Assembly (NCBI GenBank): GCA_950295325.1
Contig: OX485803.1
Span: forward strand, 54,823,554 to 54,887,553
Source: Polytrichum commune
Taxonomy: Eukaryota; Streptophyta; Polytrichopsida; Polytrichales; Polytrichaceae
Length of the DNA stretch: 64,000 nucleotides
Direction of reading: 5' to 3'
Part shown: positions 1-12,169 of the stretch, in pieces
Numbering within the stretch: the first letter of the stretch is position 1
Layout: each line of letters begins with the position of its first letter
The notes under the pieces: model-generated
What the model saw: the letters and a program-made list of their open reading frames with translations, nothing else
Databases searched by the model: none
What the model was told of the DNA's origin: nothing
Position numbers and translations under genes: made by a program

Positions 1-1035
1 TCAGCCGCAAACATCCATCTCAAACCTCAAGGTTTGTGTCTTATTGTGACGACGACAGGAAGGATGCAAAAAACGTTGAGAGGCTCCAAGTAACTCTGCA
101 TACGAGCACAAACTCTCCAAGCTTTCGAAGGTCGCCTCCTTCGTGAATTCCAGAAACATGCCAGTTTTGGTTGAGAGGGACATGCAACTGGGGTGCGCAG
201 TGCCTCTTCCTACACAGCGGCGACTCCATGAAGGAGTAACTCAAAAATAAGTTGGGTTTCCACCTACAAGACTTGGCAAACTCAAAGCCAAGTCAAACTC
301 AGCAAATGCTACAAATGATCTGTGCCATCAAAGCACAATGATACAGGACTTGGCAAACTCAAAGCCCCAAGGAAAACTCAGCAAATGCTACAAATGATAT
401 GTGCCATTGAAGCACAATGATACAAGACTTGACAAACTCAAAGCCGAGGCAAACTCAGCAAATGCTACAAATGATCTGTGCCATTGAAACACGACAATCA
501 ACCTTCCAATTACCAAACCGGTCAAGCAAAGACCGGGTACATATTGAATCAAACAAATTATTGAACTTGCACAACTTCGCATTGTTTTATTTGAAACTGT
601 TGCATTGGCTAGACTTATCAAAAGATAGCCGATAGCAAGACTACAAAATTGTAGTCGAACATTGTACATACATGCACTGAAGCCGGTTTACCAGCAATCA
701 GGAAAGTGCTATAAAGTATTGCATTATCTCTGCTAGTTGCCCAATTTCTTCCCAACTCTGCATATCTTGGCTCTCTGCATGTGTTGTTTTCATGTCATTT
801 CCCAAATTCGTGGCTATCACCAAACTATTGACATCCCACAGGTGACATGTATCACCTGGTTCATCATGAATGTGTCTTTTTCATTTCCTGTGCAAATCCT
901 ACTCTTTCCGTGTTAACAATGTAAACAAATGTATCAAGGTTGCAATGGAATACATTTCCACTTTATAGTATTACAACCTCTAGCTACTCTAAATATATGA
1001 GGTCGGTGCTCCTGAAGTGGAGTATAGTCCAGATA
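1..1035. repeat. NOP58 3' flank; diverged duplicate of 33480-34100
   Basis: This stretch lies downstream of the NOP58 stop codon. Read side by side, it aligns collinearly with 33480-34100: both share the string around 'catgaaggagtaactcaa', the 'accaaaccgg' and 'gaatcaaacaaat' blocks, and a common ending near 'cagtccag'. The second copy lacks roughly 830-1000. The match is clearly imperfect, so the duplication is old. Short open frames on the minus strand at 1-244 have no family I recognise and are not conserved as frames in the second copy. Confidence 0.7.
267..498. repeat. Three tandem copies of a ~77-bp unit
   Basis: Units start at 267, 344 and 423. Each runs from 'caagacttggcaaactc' through 'agcaaatgctacaaatgat' to 'gtgccat...aagcacaatgata'. 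The related sequence at 33.7 kb has a single unit, so the triplication is specific to this copy. Confidence 0.85.
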
Positions 1036-1470
1036 TCTTGAACAATGGAAACCATGCAGAAATTCACTCACCAAAAAATAGAAGAAAACTGTACATGGGA
1101 AGAATTCAAATTGAATAACTTGTTGCTATGGAGCAGATCCAAATTGTACACGAGGCAGTTTGACACAGAGATGCTAAGTCTAAGAAGGCTCAAAAATTGG
1201 TAATAAATTTCACCACCAGCCATGGCTACAGTAGAATCTCTAAAACAACCACGCAACCTCATTTTTCATAAATTAAGTCTCTACGCACAAGAGTACTTTC
1301 AGCCAGTTCTGTAAAAAAGAAGGCCTCTGAGATCTTCGTCCTCGGAAATACTCTGGAGTGGACAACCCATCTACCATCGTGGAGTGTTTGATTGAGCCAC
1401 AATATGACAGGAAACTTATCCAGTCACATAGTCCGATAATATGCATCCACCATTGAGAAAAATCAGACTT

Positions 1471-4400
1471 CTAACCAGACTCAACCTTGCTTTTCTTCTT
1501 TTTCTTCTTCTCAGTAGTGGTTGCTTGTAGCGCCTCCACAGCACCATCCACTGCTGCATCAACAACAGCTTCAATCTCAGCTTTCCTTTTCTTCTTTGAA
1601 GACTTTGTTGGCTCTGGAGTGACTGCCACAGCAACTGCAAGAGTTGCAGGCTCAGGTGTAGCTGGTGTGTCCTTTTTCTTTTTCTTCTTTTTCTGCATTG
1701 CAAAATGATCATGTCAGCTACCTAGTTGAGCATCAGTAAGTGACATAAAACTTACAAAACACAGATTAAACCTTGATTATCAAAGATCTCAATTCCCTCA
1801 GACTACCAAAAACTCTGCAGAATCACAAGGACGTGCATCAAAAATCCACAACCTTAAAATATCATTCTACTATGTCTTCCACCCACACAACGCATTTCAA
1901 GCCAACCATAGCTACCTCACTTCCACACGTACAAAATGTCAGAAATTCTACCAAAAATAAACCCACCTTCTCTTCTGTTGCTTCTTCCTCAGCCTCAACT
2001 GCTGCAGGTATCGGAGTAGCTGTGCTCTTGTCTTTCTTGGACTTTTTCTTGCTTGGTTCAGGTGTCACACCAGCTGCTTCTGTGTCTTCAGTCTCCACAG
2101 GTGCAGGTGTGGGAGTAGCTGTGCTCTTGTCTTTCTTAGACTTTTTCTTGCTTGGTTCAGGTGTCACACCAGCTGCTTCTGTTTCCTCAATCTCCACAGC
2201 TGCAGGTGTAGGGGTTGCCACACTCTTATCTTTCTTAGACTTCTTTTTGCTTGGTTCTGGTGTCACTGCAGGGGCTGCAGCTTCAATTTCTTCTATGAGT
2301 GGAGCGCCCTCTCTCTTCTTGTTCCTCTCTGGAGTTTTTGATGGTGTGGCATTAGTTGTCACATCAGCAGCTGTGTTATATGTCTGCAATAAAGGTCCAA
2401 TGGCATCAGGAGACAATTAAAAGAACGCCCACTGACATTGTCAGATAGAGTAGAGTACACGTAGTCCCAAAATCAGAGGAAAGAGAATTAAATGACAGCT
2501 TAAATGCCAGCCTACAAGCAAGAGGTTAGCCAGTCATTTATCCAAACATAATACTGGATAAGAGAGATCCAAACCCTATCAACCAAACAGCGTTCACAAC
2601 AGCAGAAACAGATGGAACAATACAAAACCTAAACAAGCACAGCTAAGATTTGACTGAAACCAGAACACTGTATACAAAACAATTAACCAATTGATAGTGA
2701 GAAAATCAGTTTTATTTGCTCATTACCTTAGCAGTGGAAACCAATCCAGGTGTGTCAGCTTTGCGGTCCTTGTCATAAGGTGACTTGCCCTTTGCTGATC
2801 CAGGAGTTTTCCCTAATGCTCTACCCTCAAGTTGCCTCAACCTTGCTTCAACCTGTAAAAATAACAGAACAGAAATGTCAATAGACCAATTTTATCTTAT
2901 AATCAACAACCCTCATACACTTTTTTGGAAACAAATACTTCACTTTCACAACACCAATAAGTGCGGGCATATGTCACTTACTTTAGCACGACTCTCAAAA
3001 CCAATGGTAGCTTCAGTGCCCTCTCCTAGAGCATCCATGCGGATGGATAGGGCTGATTTAGCAGCCAGAACCCGAGAAATCTTTCCCTTAAACTTAGGAG
3101 CAGCTTGTCCAATAAGTGAAGCATGATAAATAAGTCCGTACTTGGGTGTCTCATGTTTTGTCTTCAAAGCCCTAAAAAGTGCCTGTTGCAATCAACAAAG
3201 ATTTGCACATGAAATCAGGTCAAAAACTAGCAAACACATTTGGATCAGTGAGAAAAGCACCTTGATCCTTTTGCCAATAGAACAAGACTGCCATACTCTC
3301 AAATTAAAGCCACCCAGCTATACAGCAGGCACAAGATTAATTGAAGGAGAATGCACTGAAAACACACCTTCTCAGCACCCAAAATCTGCACAGTACTGGC
3401 TGGATGTTTTGCCAAGTTGATTAGACTACCCGCATGAGCAATAAGACGAGCACCAACTAACTCTCCCACCATGACAGTCAAATTAGGAGCGATGGCATTC
3501 ATCCTGCTCCTCAGATAGTCAAAAAGCTGACCCCGGTATTCAGAAAGGGCAATGACTTGGTCACACAATGACTTGATGTTTAGCATATCATGGTCACTAA
3601 CTTCAGTACCCATGGAGATGACTGCTGCGTCCTTCATTTCAGCCTCAACTTCTTCTGCAAGAATCTGTCACCAAAATAACAGTGTCTTCATTCTTCCATA
3701 CACTGTATTTTCGGAACAGAGGGTTGAGCTCAGTTCTCTCCAGTAAATTGAAGTTAGGACATAAATACCACAAACTAGATGTTTGAGTACAACTACAAAT
3801 CTGACATTGTTTGTGACTAAATCCAACATCAGCTACCAGAAAATTAAGAAATGCAAAATGTGCAGGAACTTACACCAGAGAAGTCAAGGTCTGCAGCATT
3901 GACACGACTGCCCATCATCTTCACTGCCTTTGCATACTGGACATTATCTTGAACTACCTTTCCAAGCTCGGGAAAATGCCAGCCATACCATTCTCGTACT
4001 CTCATGGCATATGTATTGAGCTCCTTGTCCAAATCATCTAGGAGTCCAATTGCTTGCACTATCATAGTGTCCACCTGAATTATGATAAGGGAGTAAAATA
4101 ATCAATGTAAAGAGGACCCATGAAATGAATCTACCTGGCCTAAATAGATGATGAGAAAAAAAAAAAAAAAAAAAAACACACTGCAACAGGGAGGGGGCTA
4201 GACAATTACCTTGTCGGGACTGAACTTCAATTTATATCGTGACAAACTGTGAGACAGTCCAAGACTCATAGGAGCCATGTCTTGGCCAGCAAGACCTGTG
4301 ATCAGTTCTGACAGCTGTGATCTCAAACCCCTCATAAGCTCCGCTACGGCAGCATTGTTAACACAGTTGATTTCCTGTATTACAAACATTCCATGAGACC

Positions 4401-5303
4401 CGACATCATCCTGCTTCAGAAGAAACTCTGATAATATTGATGTATTGCAATGAACACACGCCATCAGCATGAATTAGATTTGTGTCTCACTATAAATCAC
4501 ATATGCATACTGGGAAGTGAATGCAAATCTGTGTCCACAAAGAAGGTATTAATCTCAAGTATCAAACCCACCAGCTTGTCACTGATAGCCTTTCCGAGCT
4601 TGGAGTCAGCAATGACCAAGGTTTCTCCTTGACATTGTGCCTTGAGAAACTTGCGCAAACCCTTTGGGAGTTTGCTGTCCACAAGATGTGAAGCAGCATT
4701 CAGAGCATCAGTCGTATTCTCAAACTTGTCAAAAGCCTTCAGCTTGACCATCTGTTCAATTGGACAAAGACATTGTAAGCCATGCATTCCTGTAGGCATT
4801 GCATGTTTGGCAACACTACAAAAGCCAAGGTTTACTTCACCACCCATAACTGCTTGTGACATAGCTAAAAACAGGTGTCCGCTTTGAATAGACCAGGACA
4901 AAGTCTGGTATTTGCAGCAGCTGACAAGTTACCTTTCTGGCAGTTTCTGGAGTCTCAAACTCCTTCCATAAATCCTGTCAAAGTGGAAGCAACAAGCTTA
5001 TTACAACAAGCTTATATGATGAGGTCAAGCATGCAGCTACCCACCACCATAACAAAGGAGATGCTGCGAGGAATTCTGCACAAAATTAAGTTGCTGCAAC
5101 CATGAACGCTGATTTGACTTGGTAGTCTGGAACATTGCTACTCAAACTTCTCTTCATAACACTAAAACAGACGACTTAAACCCTGAACCGTGCTCAGCGT
5201 GACTACTATTTTCAGAAGTAGGTACCTCAGCATTGTCGAGCTTCCCCTCATTCAAGACCTTAAACAAGGCAAAACCTGCGGGCGTTTCAAATAGTGCCAA
5301 CAT
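1471..5303 (-). CDS. NOP58: Nucleolar protein 58 (box C/D snoRNP core protein)
   Basis: Core protein of the nucleolar box C/D snoRNP, which guides 2'-O-methylation and pre-rRNA processing with fibrillarin, NOP56 and the 15.5K protein. Reading the minus strand, I place ten coding exons: 5303-5226, 4974-4933, 4751-4572, 4374-4210, 4074-3874, 3664-3368, 3182-2982, 2852-2727, 2383-1967 and 1692-1471. All have GT-AG borders and every intron is phase 0. The joined frame gives 642 residues with no stop. The NOP5-type N-terminus starts [21 protein letters not shown] and Nop domains follow (residues ~160-400), with near-invariant stretches such as [18 protein letters not shown] and [17 protein letters not shown]. 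The KKK/E-D tail, with three 33-residue repeats, makes it about 100 residues longer than the ~530 usual for the family. '[15 protein letters not shown]' and the tail favour NOP58 over NOP56. The start is the first ATG giving the conserved N-terminus; a short out-of-frame ATG lies just before it. Confidence 0.95.
2007..2303 (-). repeat. 99-bp tandem repeat coding the NOP58 tail
   Basis: Three in-frame units begin at 2007, 2106 and 2205 within NOP58 exon 9. Each encodes 33 residues with the core [15 protein letters not shown] followed by an acidic VE..E-type stretch. Because the period is a multiple of three, units can be gained or lost without breaking the frame. This explains the unusually long tail. 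Confidence 0.9.
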
Positions 5304-5460
5304 CTTGGCATAAATCTTGTAAAACCCCCACTCAGTAGTAGTGTCTCAGCCAAATTTCCTCACAGTGGGGGATTGTTAAAGACAAACTACCTCAGCTTCT
5401 TGGCTCTCCCTGCACAGCAAACAAAACACCCCAAAATGTGTCACTCCCAGCACTTACCCT

Positions 5461-6020
5461 TCAAGCGCCCCATACTTCAGAACTATCAATTGAGCAAAAA
5501 TCCACCAATGAGCACATTGAGTTGAAACAACGTCACAAGAGTGCAAAAAAAACATCCAAACATAATACTTGTGGTACCTACATCCATGTACTCATGCACC
5601 GCCCTCCAGAACCCCCCCCCCAATACCCTAATTTGCTATTAAATTACCCTCCAGGAGCCACATACTATAGACCTCTCAAATGAGGAAATAGGTTATCAAT
5701 AAGCGCAATGAGATGAAACAACATTTCGAGGGTCCAGGAAACATATCAAAACACATTACGTGTAACCTAACATCCATCTACACATATACTCGCGCGCCGC
5801 CCTTGGAAATCCCAACAAAACACTCTAATTTTGTTTTTCTGATTACCCTTCAGGAGTCACATGCTTTAGATGACTATCGAGTGAGTAAATAAGTCATCAA
5901 TAAGCACAATGAGACGAAACAACGTCACAAAAGTGCAGAAAACTATCAAAAACACACTTCTCATACTACCTAAACCCGTCTACGCATATACTTGCAAGCC
6001 GCCCTTGAAGAAAATTCTGA
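5461..6020. repeat. Three degenerate ~190-200-bp tandem units upstream of NOP58
   Basis: Units start near 5461, 5651 and 5851. They share in order 'ccaggagccacata'-like, 'aagcacaatgagatgaaacaacgt', 'aaaactatcaaaacaca' and 'ctacgcatatactcgc..gccgcccttg' segments with many substitutions. They lie between the NOP58 start codon and its probable promoter, perhaps in a 5'UTR intron. I see no gene in them. Confidence 0.65.
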
Positions 6021-6029
6021 TGCAGAATA

Positions 6030-6400
6030 GACTATGAGTTCTCAAAGAACCCTAGACTCCCAAAAAAACAATTCAATTTATACTCCAAAATCGCTCGAAA
6101 ACCCTTAAACCCTAAACCCCCAGAATGACGCTGGCAGTCCCCCCGAGAACGCCAGTGCACCAAATTGAGCATGGAAGGGGTGGTAGAAACAGAGGCCAAG
6201 TCATCACTTCGATCGAATACATGAGAAGGAGAATGCGAGAGACGAACCTCGGAGTGATCGAGCGAGCAAGGCCAAGCTTGCGAAAAGGAATTCCAACGCT
6301 AGCGGCGCTGCTTCAAAACCCTGAAGCAGAAGAGAAGAGCGTCCCAAAACCCTGAAGCAGAGGACGGACAGAAGGCTGCGGATGGATGATCCCAGGGTTT
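6030..6400 (-). promoter_or_regulatory. Probable NOP58 leader/promoter with telo-box
   Basis: The plus strand reads AAACCCTAA at 6107-6115, the plant telo-box that is typical near transcription starts of ribosome-biogenesis and translation genes. Read in the NOP58 direction, the flanking sequence is pyrimidine-rich with 'cagggtttt' motifs near 6340-6360, as in plant leaders. The start codon is 0.8 kb away, so a leader intron would be needed. No start site can be proven. A plus-strand frame at 6125-6355 (76 codons, rich in R and E) could instead be a small divergent gene, but it has no recognisable domain. Confidence 0.5.
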
Positions 6401-6539
6401 CATCCTCTTCCCGTAGAGTGATGATATACTGTTTAACACTTAGGAGTGCTGAAAAGGTAGTATCCACACAGGATTCAAACCTCTCGACCAATGTGAATAT
6501 GACACGTTTCAACATAACAGATAATTTGTTTATGTTCAA

Positions 6540-7930
6540 TGAAGTAGGACCCTAGGGTATACGTGTCCTATAGTTTTCTTTATTTCCCTTTTTTTTTTTT
6601 AGTCAAGTCATTTTCCCCCTTCATACTTAACTTAGGGCCAATTTAGACCATGGTGAAGAAGTGCATCCCAAAGCACGACTTTCAATTTTCAAACAATTGT
6701 AGCCATATTCTAAATGAACCAGTCAAAATGTTTTACTCCTCAAGCATTTTACGAAAAAACCTAAATTACAATTATTTCTCTAATAGACACATAATGATCT
6801 AATATACACTTATCTCAGTTACAACAATTAAATTCTTAGTGTATATGTATCTCTAAAATAGTCATATTGTATATGTTTTCCCTACATATATAGTGTTTAT
6901 CTTTCAATTAATTAGTTAGTTGATTTATTATTTATTTATATTCAAATGAATAAACACTATATATTCTTAAATTGTAATGGGATTGTCTACTTTTAATGGA
7001 CCCTTCATTATTGGAAGTCTTTTATAATTTTTGTTGCAAAATGAATTGAATCCTCCCTATATATGGTGCACATCATTTGTAGCATGCACTAAGTGTCCCA
7101 CCCAAGACTTATGTTGGTTCGTACATGATATGGAGAGTCCACCCAAGTCCGAGCATGGTACACGTACAAGACAAATTCTTCAAGCGCCTAAGTTGCATAT
7201 TATGTGCTAGTGAAGGAAGGGAACATCACCAAAACGGTGAGGTGACCAACTAGGGCACTCAATTGTTCATAGTAAATCTTGCATGCAAGAGACGATCATG
7301 TGTAAATACAGTACAAAAATGCATGATGTGTAATTTGGTCATCGTATGAATATCATGAAAGCCTCAAAGTTGAGGTAGAAACAAATACATTTAAACAAAA
7401 GATTGGAAGTCAGGATGACAAGATTTAACACTTAGGCTGAAAGAATCTTACATTTAGAAGGTATTCCAAATACAATTTCCAATTGGCTAGCAATCTTAGT
7501 ATACAAAAATGTATAACCAATTTTAACCCCGACATCCTTTAGGGGTTAAAGACAACCTATAAAATGTGATTTTGAAAGTGATACTAGAAGAAAACTTGTC
7601 CATTACAACCATCTCTTGCTACTTAGCCATTTTGATTGGTGATGAGAAAATGCATAAATCAATCATTTGGATTGTAAACTAGAGGTTTTGATTATGATTT
7701 ATGAATAATTGGCAACCAAAATCCTATGGTTGACAATCAAAATGACTTATTTATGTAGTTTCTTGCCATGAGTTGCAATACCCAACTCACAATGGATGGT
7801 TTGAATGGACAACTTTCTTCCAGTGTGAGCAACCACTCAAGGTATTGATTGCCACAATTTAACCTTGAAGTATTAGGTGTTGCATTATTGAAGGTGTTCA
7901 ATTAAGACACATTTACCTTACTGTGAAGAC
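6540..7930. other. Intergenic, nothing recognised
   Basis: AT-rich spacer (poly-T at ~6590) with no convincing coding frame on either strand. The last part may belong to the degenerate gypsy element that surfaces at 7960, but the frames are too broken to assign. Confidence 0.5.
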
Positions 7931-7959
7931 TAAGGTGAAAATAATACACTCGTATATAC

Positions 7960-8095
7960 GTGACAACATATTCCATTGGAATCACCAAATTCAAACACAT
8001 GTACCTATGCCACTGGCAAGGATACCTCGACTTAGAAGACTCTTGGGAACTAGAGGAAAACCACTTTGGCAATCATGAAACCCCACATATAATAA
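7960..8095 (+). mobile_element. Ty3/gypsy chromovirus remnant: integrase-end chromodomain
   Basis: The frame reads a chromodomain-like segment: YLCHWQGY followed by LEDSWELEENHF. This is the W(K/Q)GY...SWEPEENL signature found at the C-terminus of integrase in chromoviral gypsy elements. Only this end of pol is legible; upstream sequence has no open integrase or reverse transcriptase, so it is a relic. The following several hundred bases may be its untranslated/LTR region, but I cannot delimit LTRs. Confidence 0.6.
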
Positions 8096-10640
8096 AGTTA
8101 TCCATTAACTCAACCGGAGTTTTAGTAGGGATTTGGTTGTTTTGCATGCATAACTTTCCATGTTCGGTAAGTTTTGGGTGCATGCTTGGAGTCAATGTGG
8201 AGGTTTGAACGAAGGACATTCCATATTGGTTCATTGGGTAACAAATTCATTTTGGTAATGGGTGTATAACCCCTACCATAGTGGGCCCGGTCATGCTCTT
8301 CTTGGATTAAATGTCTTCTTGGGAAGCTTTCTTGCCACCGGTGGGGCAAGAACGGGTTTATGATTCAAAAAAAGGTTGCAACCCCCTTAGAGCCCTTATT
8401 GGTTGCGGATTCTCCTCGTGTTATGACATGGTGGTTCATCGGACATTTGGCCTCACCGAGTTCCCCCTTTTATTTATTTTTGAAGACCAATGCCTTCTAG
8501 AACTTGGGGCCCTACCTAAGCTCATTATTTCTCTATTGTACACCACAAACATTGCTTACAACCCCAAACTAAGGGACCTCTCAATATATCAAAAAACCCC
8601 TAGACCTCCCCAATATCCACGTCACCACCACATAATGTAACATGGACACAAATTTCCACACCACCCTCCCCACCCTCCAAGTCCTCTCCCCCCCCCCCCC
8701 CATTCAACCGTGTTAAATTTCAACATACTTTCAGCCACACAACCCTCCATATCATCCTTCCTCATCGACTTTTTCTCATTCACACACTCATATTATTCTA
8801 GCCCCTTTACATGCCCCCTCGAACTCAACCACTATCACTTCCCACATCCACATGATGCAATCTTTGGAGCCCACAACCACACATATGCCACTTAATGAAC
8901 ATGATGAGGCCTAGCTTCACCCAAACTCTCAAATAACCATGGAAGCCCTACATTGGGCACTCATGGTTGCACACATGGACCTTGATGCCCCCACAATCCT
9001 CATTCTCCCTTATGAAGACCAGTGCAACAAACAACACCTGCTTGATGGGCCCCACCCATAGCCACACATCCTCACATACTCCCCCCAAGCAAGGTTCCCA
9101 CCATACATGGCTATAACATAGACCAAAATCATCATCATTATGTGTGTACACCAATACCCACACCTACAATCATACTCATCTTTGTAGAAAGATTCCAATA
9201 TGGCCTCGAAGTTGCCCTATGCCTCAACAAACTCCCCCCTAGACAAAATCCCAACCCTATACACACACCTATCACATTCAACATATCCAAAAATGGAAAC
9301 ACCCCCACCCCATACTATGACAACCCCCTCCATCCCTCTTGTAATACCATTTTTGGGCCATAGCCTGGTAGTGAGAAAGAAAATACTTTTTTTATGATAA
9401 AGTAACTAAAATGACAGATGAAAGTTAGTTTAGGATGAAAGGGGAAGGCTATAGCTGAGGAAAGTAGTTGTAGGAGTTACAACCGCCGAGAGCTCCGAGT
9501 TTGATAAGCGGGCTATTGTCAGAGAGAAGATACTTCTTGTTATATCTACTGAGGCCATAGCCCCGGAGAGTTAGGCTATAGGCAATAGAGCTAGAGCCGA
9601 AGGCATTAGATTTTTGGAGTTAGAATTGTAGCAATCATCACCGATGATAGGGGGATGCGGCCTAACAAATTGAGTTGGAATTGATTAAGTAAAGAGGATT
9701 ATTTGATTGTTACAAGTATGGCAATAGTCTATGTATGGCAATTGTGGTTGAATCAGTGCATGACATGATTGTATTATCGTACAGTGAGTGAAGACAACAC
9801 AATGTGAGTGAAAGGCGTGAGTCAAATGTGAGAGGTTGTCAAGTAAGTATTGGTGTTACCAAATGATCAAAGTGTATTGAGATTAAAAGAAGTTGTTTGA
9901 AGGAGGCATTGATGTAGTTTTGGGAGCCTGAAATGGATCGAGAAGCAGCGAAGAAGGCTAAAACCATGGCCGGTGGAAACCAAAGAGTAATTGGTAGTTT
10001 GAGAGAGATATAATCACAACGTGGAGCAGAACCAGAAGATGAACTCCTAGAGAGGAGAGACCGACTATAGCCTAAGTAGAGATAATTACAAAGGGCCATA
10101 GTCTATATCATGGACACAATGACGTAATTACAATTGTGAGAAATTGAAGAAGAACTTGTAAGAACAGTAGGCCATTGCCAAGAAAATCAAAACATGGCCA
10201 AAATGACAAAGACAGGAGAGTCGGGGTAGCGACGAATGAGCCACAAAAGCGGTTAAATCATCTTAAGGCACACATGATAGAGAGAGTCTGTTGAGAGCGG
10301 CATGAGAGGAAGAGATGGATTGCCGAGAGGTTTGGTCATTGGGAGCACCCTAACCGACTATAGCTTGTGAGAAAGGAAATAAAGAGAAAGAGAAAGAGAC
10401 GTCCTAGGTAACTACGAGAACTGAAGTGACAAGTGGACAAGAAAATCCAATTAAGTAACTTAGTATGATATGATGGTAAGGTCGTTCAAAGTGATCATTA
10501 CCTAGAAAGACAAGAAGTTGAGAGGGATTAACGAGATATGATGAAAATCGGAGAATCATGATGGTGTTGAGTTGACAAGTAATATAATCAACAAAGAGCG
10601 TGCTTTGATATGATTAGGAATGGGAATGATATGATTGGAT
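8095..10640. other. Intergenic, including a C-rich stretch at 8640-9360
   Basis: 8640-9360 is strongly C-rich on the plus strand, with a run of C at ~8687-8701. That creates spurious proline- and histidine-rich frames. 9370-10640 is purine-rich with repeated 'tagcctat/agttagg' motifs, perhaps untranslated retroelement sequence. No gene is supportable. Confidence 0.5.
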
Positions 10641-10644
10641 GTTG

Positions 10645-12125
10645 AGAGGAATTAGGCTAGCCGTCGAAATCGCTTATGTCAAAATCTAATGGCTATAGCC
10701 TATGAATCTATATAATTATGTAAGAATGTTGCAGGAATCAAAGCGAGCCTTTGTGTGTTGTGTGACAATGAAGAATACGAGATAAGTGAATTTCGATTAT
10801 AATTAAAAATGAGATAAAGTGAAAGAACAAATTCTTTGAGCAACGCAATTTGAATTATGCTTGATGGCAGTAAGTGGTTATTTAATTACGGAAGAAGAGA
10901 CTAACCCCAATAGGATGAAAATCCATTGGAAGATTATTGCCAAATTTTTTGAGCTTCACGACGGAACTAGAAATATGAACCTAAAGTGATAGGAGTCGTC
11001 AGATAGGACAAACTCACACACGACTCAAAGCACCAACGACCCATAAGAATGGACATTAAGCCTGAGAAAGAGGAAATGAAGGAGTAAAAAAAATCAAGAT
11101 TGTTATTAGAACCTTAATCCAATGTGACATTCATTCATATCATTTTGTACATATATTATTTTTGCAAAAAAAAGTTGTAGATTCTACAAAAGTTATAATC
11201 ATGTGTCAATTAGGGGCCTTAGTCATTGTCCGCTTACCCGCCCATGGGGTCTTGTTAAAGGATCCAAACATTGGGATTTGAACTCTGGATTACTTCATGA
11301 GGGGAATATCTCGAGATGTGTGCCACCAATTTCTCTTCCCTCCTCTCGTGTGACAATTTGATTTTCATATTTTTTTTATGTTGTCTTCAATGTTTAGGTT
11401 CCCAAATGACACCCTCTCGGTTGTTTTTTTGACATTTTGAGGATCATTTCATTTCTACATATTTGCACATAAAAATACTAATGTATATTATTATGAAAAT
11501 TTCAAGAATTAATACATGTTTGAAATTACAAGCATGAATGGTAGTGGCAATTCGAGGGTTTGACCGCTCATGATAATTATGCAAGAAAAAATATAAGGTG
11601 AGTTATATCAAATAAAAGAATAATAAACGAGCCAATGAAATTTCTTGTTCGGATAAACACCCATAATGCAAATAGTTTGAACAATTTGATGTTTGAAATT
11701 CTACTCATGTATGTGTAAAAAATCAAATTCCAGCATATATCACGAAATATGAATATGAAAACAATGAAGACAAAATGCCATCAGAATTGCAATACCGTAA
11801 AGTTATTCCAAAGCAAGAAAAAATGAAAAAAAAAGAAAAAATGGAAAAAAGTTTAGAAAAAATTGTTTCAAATTCTAGTAGCTTTATCATAACCTTCCAA
11901 CAAAATAAAAATTTATTGAACAATACAGATATGCATATGACAATCATTGTAGAGAAATTGTAGCTACTCTTCCAAAACTTTAGAATCAGTACTTAATTCT
12001 AAAAATTTGAACAATGTAAACCTTTGATAAACTGTATTTTCAAAATATTTTGGTAATGAATTTATGAGCCATAATAAATTCTCTCAATAAATCAACATTT
12101 TTTAGATTATTTTATAGAAACGAAA
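10645..12125. repeat. Duplicated arm, copy A (partner 41913-47165)
   Basis: From 'ccgtcgaaatcgcttatgtc' at about 10660 the sequence matches 41930 onward nearly base for base up to about 11330, and again from about 11335 to 12120 against 46377-47160. The partner is split by a 3.76-kb insertion, so this copy preserves the empty site. No protein-coding frame is shared. Confidence 0.85.
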
Positions 12126-12169
12126 ATTGGCATGATTGTTAAGGGGGCTAGCAAGGGTTGCGACATTTG

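Noticed and set aside
1487-2420. Plus-strand frames rich in Phe, Ser and Val opposite the NOP58 tail
   Set aside because: Antisense shadows of the Lys/Ala-rich tail coding sequence.
4375-4571. Possible intronic box C/D snoRNA in NOP58
   Set aside because: I looked for RUGAUGA and CUGA boxes in the host orientation in the introns, especially this one. Only poor C-box matches without a paired terminal stem appear.
8311-9400. Proline/histidine-rich frames
   Set aside because: Produced by C-rich low-complexity DNA. No conserved motif or start context.
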